DNA from: an uncultured Saprospiraceae bacterium | GTDB taxonomy: Bacteria; Bacteroidota; Bacteroidia; Chitinophagales; Saprospiraceae | Length of the DNA: 64,000 nt | Direction of reading: 5' to 3' | Assembly (NCBI GenBank): GCA_937951685.1 | Contig: CALFBG010000182.1 | Span: 25,779 to 89,778, forward strand | Shown here: one piece after another, positions 60,151 through 64,000 of the stretch | Position numbering within the stretch: position 1 is the first letter of the stretch | How the letters are laid out: each line of letters starts with the position of its first letter | The notes under the pieces: model-generated | What the model was told of the DNA's origin: nothing | Database searches by the model: none | Seen by the model: the letters and a program-made list of their open reading frames with translations, nothing else | Position numbers and translations under genes: made by a program

Positions 60151-60175
60151 ATAAAATTTAGTCTAATGTTCAAAG

Positions 60176-60215
60176 CCTGATAGATTGTTAAACGATAATC
60201 TGTCAGGTTTTTTTT
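60176..60215 (+). terminator. Intrinsic terminator after NRPS 2
   Basis: An 11-bp stem (60176-60186 CCTGATAGATT with 60197-60207 AATCTGTCAGG, one G-U pair) with a 10-base loop is followed at once by eight T (60208-60215); a second T-run lies at 60218-60224. It begins 25 bases after the NRPS 2 stop and marks the end of the NRPS operon. Confidence 0.92.
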
Positions 60216-60778
60216 GGTTTTTTTGGTGCTTGGGTAGGGGTTATGCATTCATGGTCCAACGTTAAATTTCTCTTAAAGTAAAGCTTTAGCTGCTCCTTTT
60301 TGGAAACAATCCCATCTAAATAATGGTACATCGTTAGAAAATAGACGCAGATTTATTTCCCCTTGTGGCAGCGTTTATTTTGAACTTCTTTTAAAACAAA
60401 CTTAATAACGAGAGGAAAAGCTTGAATTTTTAGGTATAATAGCTCGCTTTAATGTATTTTTGGCAAAAAATTGAAAATGAACTTTTTCAATCTCGGAAAA
60501 TAAAAACTAAGCATATTTACGTTTGAGTACTTGTACAATTGCCATCATTTTTTGTCGCTAAAGATTGGATTTGTTTTAATTATGCTAATTGTCGTCCATT
60601 CGTAAAATAGCAAACGAGAGCTTTAAGATAAGGTACAATTATTGATCTATTTTTTTTAGATGAATAATTGTCTATTTTTCAAGGAGTTGTAAGATACTTC
60701 CTTGCTAGAATAAGTATTTATTTTACTTTGTTCCAATGTTGTCTTCTAGCTTTACTTCATTAACGAATTAACATTATT
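60216..60778. other. Intergenic region, about 560 bases, no gene seen
   Basis: This A/T-rich stretch separates the NRPS operon from the next gene. I see no convincing open frame, tRNA or known RNA. It contains one notable A/T-rich inverted repeat (60635-60671). Its 3' part must hold the promoter of the downstream gene, but no good Bacteroidota-type pair (TTG / TAnnTTTG at the usual spacing) is evident. Confidence 0.6.
60635..60671 (+). repeat. A/T-rich inverted repeat upstream of the TPR-SPOR gene
   Basis: Arms 60635-60649 (ACAATTATTGATCTA) and 60657-60671 (TAGATGAATAATTGT) pair over 15 positions with one mismatch, around a loop of seven T. A short T-run (CTATTTTTC) follows. It may be a weak terminator or a leader hairpin about 110 bases before the start codon. 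Stability is low because the stem is A/T-rich. Confidence 0.4.
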
Positions 60779-63292
60779 ATGGAAAACTTCCTGAGAACTA
60801 GTCTTTTTTTACTCCTTACTTTATTTAGTATTCAGGCTGCTGCGCAGTCTACGCTCAAGAAAGCCAATAAAGAGTATGAACTTAATGCTTTTAATTTAGC
60901 TATTAAGTCTTACCTCAAAGTATTGGACAAAGAGCCTAAAAATGTAGAAGCTTTGTCCAAACTAGGGGATTGTTACCGGATGCTCAACCAGATGAAAAGT
61001 GCCCGTTCTTGGTACGAAAAAGCAATTGCCTTAAAAGGAGTAGAACCCATTCAAATTTTTAATTATGCTAAAGTATTGCAAGCCAACGGGGAATACGAGA
61101 AAGCTAAAGAATGGTTTTTAAATTATGGAGAAGGGAACGAAGCTTACGGCAAACATTTTGCGCAAAGCTGTGATTTTGCCATGTCGATGAAAGGAGTACC
61201 TCCTTTATACCAAGTTAAAAAGGAATACATCAATACCGCTTCCTCAGATTTTGGGGCTAGTTTTTTCAAAGATCAAGTCGTTTTTTCTTCTGCGCGGATT
61301 GATATCGAACGAGAAAAAGATAAAAATAAGGCAGATTGGACCGGAGCGGCCAATAATCAACTGTACATCAGTAATGTAGATGATAATGGTTATTTGCGGA
61401 AGCCCACTTTTTTGCAAAATGATCTTAAAAACAATTATAACGAAGGTCCAGTCAGTTATTCTCCGGATGGCAAATGGGTTGTCTTTACTAAAAATAACTT
61501 TGTAGACGGGACGCGGCAGATTGAAGCGAGTACCAACGATTTACGCATTTATATCGCTGCGGCGAATGCGAATGGTACTTGGACGGACGAAAAACCACTG
61601 GCTTTCAATGGAAGTACGTATTCTACGGGATTTCCTAACTTTTCACCCGATGGGAAGGCACTATATTTTGCTTCTAACCGACCTGACGGTTTTGGTGGAT
61701 TTGATATTTATGTAAGTCTGTGGACGGGAGATGATTGGGGAACGCCCGAAAATTTAGGTCCTGTAGTAAATACCCCCGGAGATGAGGTAACGCCATTCTT
61801 TGACGGAAAAAGTTTATTCTTTTCTTCTAATTGGCATCAAGGTTTTGGTGGTTTAGATGTATTTCGAGCGATTCGAACGGGAAAGCAGTTTAATAAAGTT
61901 TATCACTTGGGAAATGGGGTGAATTCTACTAAAGACGATTACGGATTTATTTTTAGCGCACAGCGTAATGTTGGTTACCTAACGTCTAATCGAGAAGGGG
62001 GAAAAGGAAAGGAAGACTTATACCGCTTGAATAAAACGACGGAACCCATGGAACTACTCGTCCTCAATGCTTCGGATAAACAACCTATCGCTGATGCCTT
62101 AATTGATTTTTCGGCTTGTGGAGAAGCAGTTTACAAAACAGATAAAAATGGTAGATACAGCTTTCAAGCATTAGAGGGTTTTGATTGTAATGCCGTAGTG
62201 CGTAAATCTGGCTATAAAAATTTCAGTGTAAAAGTAAGCAACGATGGTAAAGGAAATGCCCTTAAATTAGAGGTGCTACTCAAAAAGTCATCGGAAGAAT
62301 ACATCGGAAAAATTGTAGATGCTAGAAATAACGATCCCGTCGAAGCTGTTTTCATTAGCGCAACAGAAACGACGACCGGACAAAAAATAGAAACTCAATC
62401 TAACGCAAACGGAGAGTATGCGCTCGCCTTATTGCCCAATAAAGCTTACGTCTTACGGTTCTCAAAAGCAAAATACGTGGTGACCCATAAAAATGTGAGT
62501 ACAGAAATGGGCAACGATAAATCTATTCTTGGCATTTTAGCGTTCAAATCTTCTTCAACTTCTTTGGGGACGTCATCGGATATTGATTTAGCAGATATTC
62601 CCACTACGACAACAACAACCGAAGAACCGATTAAGAATGATCCTCCTGTAGTGACCGATCCAATCTCCTCAGATCCAACGGAAATAGAAACGGAAACGGT
62701 TTCTGCGCCCGCTAAAGTGGAAGAAGGCTACGCGATTCAACTTATGGCAACGCGTACGAAAGGAGCGCTTAGTTTCGATAAATACAAGGCTTTAAATAGT
62801 GCTGGAAGCTTATATAGTAGAGAAGAAAATGGTTTTGTGAAACTTCGTTTAGGTTTATATCCTACGAAAGCAGCGGCGAATCAAGCCAAAAAAGATATTG
62901 CCAAAAAAGGATTCAAAAAAGTATTCGTGATTAAAGATGCGATGAAAGGAAATGAAGTTATTATTCGTGAAAATACACCACCAACTCCCGAAGCGCCCAA
63001 AGAAACGGTAACCATAAAAGAAGAACCCGCAACGGAAACACCAACACCGACCTTCAGTTTTTATAAGGTTAGATTAGCCGCTTATAAGAACCCTGCAAAC
63101 TTTAAAGCTGGTTTAGTTGAAGATTTAGGAATTATTGAAAAACGCCGTTGGAAAGAATTTACCATTGTTGTTTTAGGTGGTTTTGCGAGTAAGGAAGCGG
63201 CAGAACTTGCCAAAACAGAAGCCGTAGCCGCAGGTTTTAAAGGCGCACATTTAGTGACGGATAAAGGAGGTAAATTAAGAAGAGTAAAATAA
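60779..63292 (+). CDS. Secreted TPR / PD40 beta-propeller / regulatory-like / double SPOR protein
   Basis: An exported protein of 837 residues, probably periplasmic or at the outer membrane. A Sec signal peptide is clear (MENFLRTSLFLLLTLF, cleavage near AAAQS at residue 23). TPR-like helices span about 25-120 (KSYLKVLDKEPKNVEALSKL). PD40 propeller repeats follow at about 150-420 (YSPDGKW at 227, FSPDGKALYFASN at 288, FFSSNWHQGFGGLDVF near 347). Two carboxypeptidase-regulatory-like beta domains start near 424 and 506. A Thr/Pro/Glu-rich linker (about 600-650) leads to two SPOR-like repeats (about 651-735 and 761-837). The first part matches PorE-like and gliding-associated proteins of Bacteroidota, but those end in an OmpA-like peptidoglycan domain; here SPOR domains, which also bind peptidoglycan, take that place. 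No Shine-Dalgarno is seen. It has its own transcription unit and no evident link to the NRPS. Exact role unknown. Confidence 0.85.
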   Translation: MENFLRTSLFLLLTLFSIQAAAQSTLKKANKEYELNAFNLAIKSYLKVLDKEPKNVEALSKLGDCYRMLNQMKSARSWYEKAIALKGVEPIQIFNYAKVLQANGEYEKAKEWFLNYGEGNEAYGKHFAQSCDFAMSMKGVPPLYQVKKEYINTASSDFGASFFKDQVVFSSARIDIEREKDKNKADWTGAANNQLYISNVDDNGYLRKPTFLQNDLKNNYNEGPVSYSPDGKWVVFTKNNFVDGTRQIEASTNDLRIYIAAANANGTWTDEKPLAFNGSTYSTGFPNFSPDGKALYFASNRPDGFGGFDIYVSLWTGDDWGTPENLGPVVNTPGDEVTPFFDGKSLFFSSNWHQGFGGLDVFRAIRTGKQFNKVYHLGNGVNSTKDDYGFIFSAQRNVGYLTSNREGGKGKEDLYRLNKTTEPMELLVLNASDKQPIADALIDFSACGEAVYKTDKNGRYSFQALEGFDCNAVVRKSGYKNFSVKVSNDGKGNALKLEVLLKKSSEEYIGKIVDARNNDPVEAVFISATETTTGQKIETQSNANGEYALALLPNKAYVLRFSKAKYVVTHKNVSTEMGNDKSILGILAFKSSSTSLGTSSDIDLADIPTTTTTTEEPIKNDPPVVTDPISSDPTEIETETVSAPAKVEEGYAIQLMATRTKGALSFDKYKALNSAGSLYSREENGFVKLRLGLYPTKAAANQAKKDIAKKGFKKVFVIKDAMKGNEVIIRENTPPTPEAPKETVTIKEEPATETPTPTFSFYKVRLAAYKNPANFKAGLVEDLGIIEKRRWKEFTIVVLGGFASKEAAELAKTEAVAAGFKGAHLVTDKGGKLRRVK

Positions 63293-63299
63293 ATTTGAG

Positions 63300-63342
63300 G
63301 ATTGTTAAATCTAGGTTTATACAATCAATCAGGCTGTTTTTT
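63300..63342 (+). terminator. Possible weak terminator after the TPR-SPOR gene
   Basis: A short stem (GATTGT 63300-63305 with ACAATC 63321-63326) is followed ten bases later by six T (63337-63342). The stem is weak and the T-run is not adjacent, so this is only a candidate. The stronger hairpin at 63351-63384 may do the work instead. Confidence 0.35.
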
Positions 63343-63350
63343 GAACCGGA

Positions 63351-63384
63351 GTCTCGCTAACATAAGCAATTATGTTAGCGAGAC
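63351..63384. terminator. Perfect hairpin between convergent genes, overlapping the tilS stop
   Basis: Arms 63351-63365 (GTCTCGCTAACATAA) and 63370-63384 are perfect 15-bp inverted repeats around a GCAA loop. The right arm, read on the - strand, is the last four sense codons plus TAA of tilS. No T-run follows on either strand, but a symmetric hairpin between two converging genes fits a bidirectional transcript end. Confidence 0.6.
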
Positions 63385-64000
63385 TTCCCATTTTAGCGCG
63401 AGTACCGTTTGGGTTTTGTCGCTTACTTTATAGCGTTCATCCAATCGAAAACCTACGATCCAACAAATTGCTGCTCCGGATACGAGTAGCCAAACTTTTT
63501 CTTTTTCAAAAAGCGATAACTTTTGATTACTAAAAAAATCCTGCAAGCTTTTTTGCTTGCCCTGCATGCCTAGTGGTTTAAAATGATCTCCAGCCCGCCA
63601 TCGCCGTAACTGTAAAGGGAATTGTAAAAGTGCTGCATCTAACCAAGCTACATTAGGGTCAGGATCAAATTGTTTTGGTGGCGCTTGTATACCCAAAAAA
63701 TGAAGCTTTCCTTCCGGTAAACTTAGGATACCCGTAGGGCTAGTAATCGTATGTGCTTCAAGGGAATCTATTGCGAGTTGCTTTCCTAGGAGTAAGCTTT
63801 CTCGGTGTCGAACGATCCGATAGGAAGCAGAGAAAAATTGACTTCCAACCCGCGCAGTAATCATATTCTCCATTTGATCTCGATGAAAACCATATTCTTT
63901 CAAGTATTCATAGAGGAGCGTCAGTGGGGCAGGAGCAGCGAGGAGTGTACCCAAGCGAATTTCGGTACAATCGTTTTGCTTTTGCAGAATACTTGGCGCT
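63370..64000 (-). CDS. tilS: tRNA(Ile)-lysidine synthase, C-terminal part (5' end outside window)
   Basis: TilS converts cytidine 34 of the CAU-anticodon tRNA-Ile to lysidine so that it reads AUA and is charged with Ile; it acts in the cytoplasm and is usually essential. The visible 209 residues are the C-terminal half: a helical region, then the TilS C-terminal domain with the characteristic RRWRAGDHFKPLGMQGKQK, LQDFFSNQKL, EKVWLLVSG and VGFRLDERYKV stretches. The N-terminal PP-loop ATPase part lies beyond the edge. The frame stays open to base 63999 (ILQKQNDCTEIRLGT), so the TTG at 63954 is an internal Leu codon and not the start. The gene converges on the TPR-SPOR gene (77 bases between stops) and is a chromosomal housekeeping neighbour, unrelated to peptide synthesis. 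Confidence 0.9.
   Translation of the reverse strand, partial: APSILQKQNDCTEIRLGTLLAAPAPLTLLYEYLKEYGFHRDQMENMITARVGSQFFSASYRIVRHRESLLLGKQLAIDSLEAHTITSPTGILSLPEGKLHFLGIQAPPKQFDPDPNVAWLDAALLQFPLQLRRWRAGDHFKPLGMQGKQKSLQDFFSNQKLSLFEKEKVWLLVSGAAICWIVGFRLDERYKVSDKTQTVLALKWEVSLT

Noticed and set aside
60455..60462. TATTTTTG, a match to the Bacteroidota -7 box TAnnTTTG
   Set aside because: The nearest TTG (60422-60424) is about 30 bases upstream, too far for the usual -33 spacing, and such matches are frequent in A/T-rich DNA.
60702..60730. TTG at 60702 with TACTTTG at 60724 as promoter of the TPR-SPOR gene
   Set aside because: Spacing is plausible but the -7 box lacks one base of the consensus; too weak to list as a feature.
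63952..63954. TTG as the start of tilS
   Set aside because: The frame continues without a stop to the window edge and the N-terminal ATPase half is missing, so this is an internal Leu codon.
1..64000. Mobile elements, CRISPR arrays, tRNA or rRNA genes
   Set aside because: No transposase, array of short spaced repeats, cloverleaf or rRNA sequence was seen; the repeats present are NRPS modules.

Overview
The window is almost entirely occupied by two giant non-ribosomal peptide synthetase (NRPS) genes on the + strand. They are followed by one envelope-type gene and the end of a housekeeping gene. Base composition is AT-rich, start codons sit behind A/T-rich leaders with no Shine-Dalgarno sequence, and the first non-NRPS gene encodes a secreted TPR / PD40 beta-propeller / SPOR protein of the kind found around gliding and type IX secretion genes. 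Together these point to a Bacteroidota bacterium; I cannot name the genus.

Layout. Bases 2-22975 hold the 3' part of NRPS gene 1, whose 5' end lies outside the window. It contains seven adenylation-bearing modules, called M1-M7 here, and ends in an acidic tail. A 97-base spacer with a near-perfect hairpin separates it from NRPS gene 2 (23074-60150, 12,358 residues). Gene 2 opens with a TubC-type docking domain, runs through modules M8-M16, continues into a degenerate module 17 and ends in a thioesterase. A strong intrinsic terminator (60176-60215) closes the operon. After about 560 bases without a gene comes a TPR-PD40-SPOR lipid-free secreted protein (60779-63292). It converges with the C-terminal part of tilS on the - strand (63370 to the window edge).

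How the genes work together. Reading the ten specificity positions of each adenylation (A) domain gives, in order: cationic-type, cationic-type, D-aromatic (Phe-like), Ile-like, Gly-like, cationic-type, D-x-E-H type // D-aromatic (Phe-like), Ile-like, D-Ser, cationic-type, D-x-E-H type, D-x-E-H type, Val, Thr, Asn, release. All three epimerisation (E) domains are followed by a condensation (C) domain of the D-L type, so the assembly logic is internally consistent. The product would be a peptide of at least 16 residues, probably polycationic, released by the single thioesterase. I recognise no described compound with this order.

Most unusual points: (1) the A domain of M11 is interrupted by about 760 residues comprising half a C domain plus a complete second A domain, so two A domains share one carrier protein; (2) the terminal module 17 is a relic with a broken C motif (HRxxxDV), a truncated A domain and a carrier protein whose phosphopantetheine serine is alanine, yet it is retained before the thioesterase; (3) M3-M7 and M8-M12 look like a duplicated five-module block, with the gene boundary exactly between the two copies; (4) four A domains belong to one atypical subfamily with a strongly acidic pocket; (5) a T-C-A(N-terminal) exchange unit is duplicated between M15 and M16 with swapped specificity cores.
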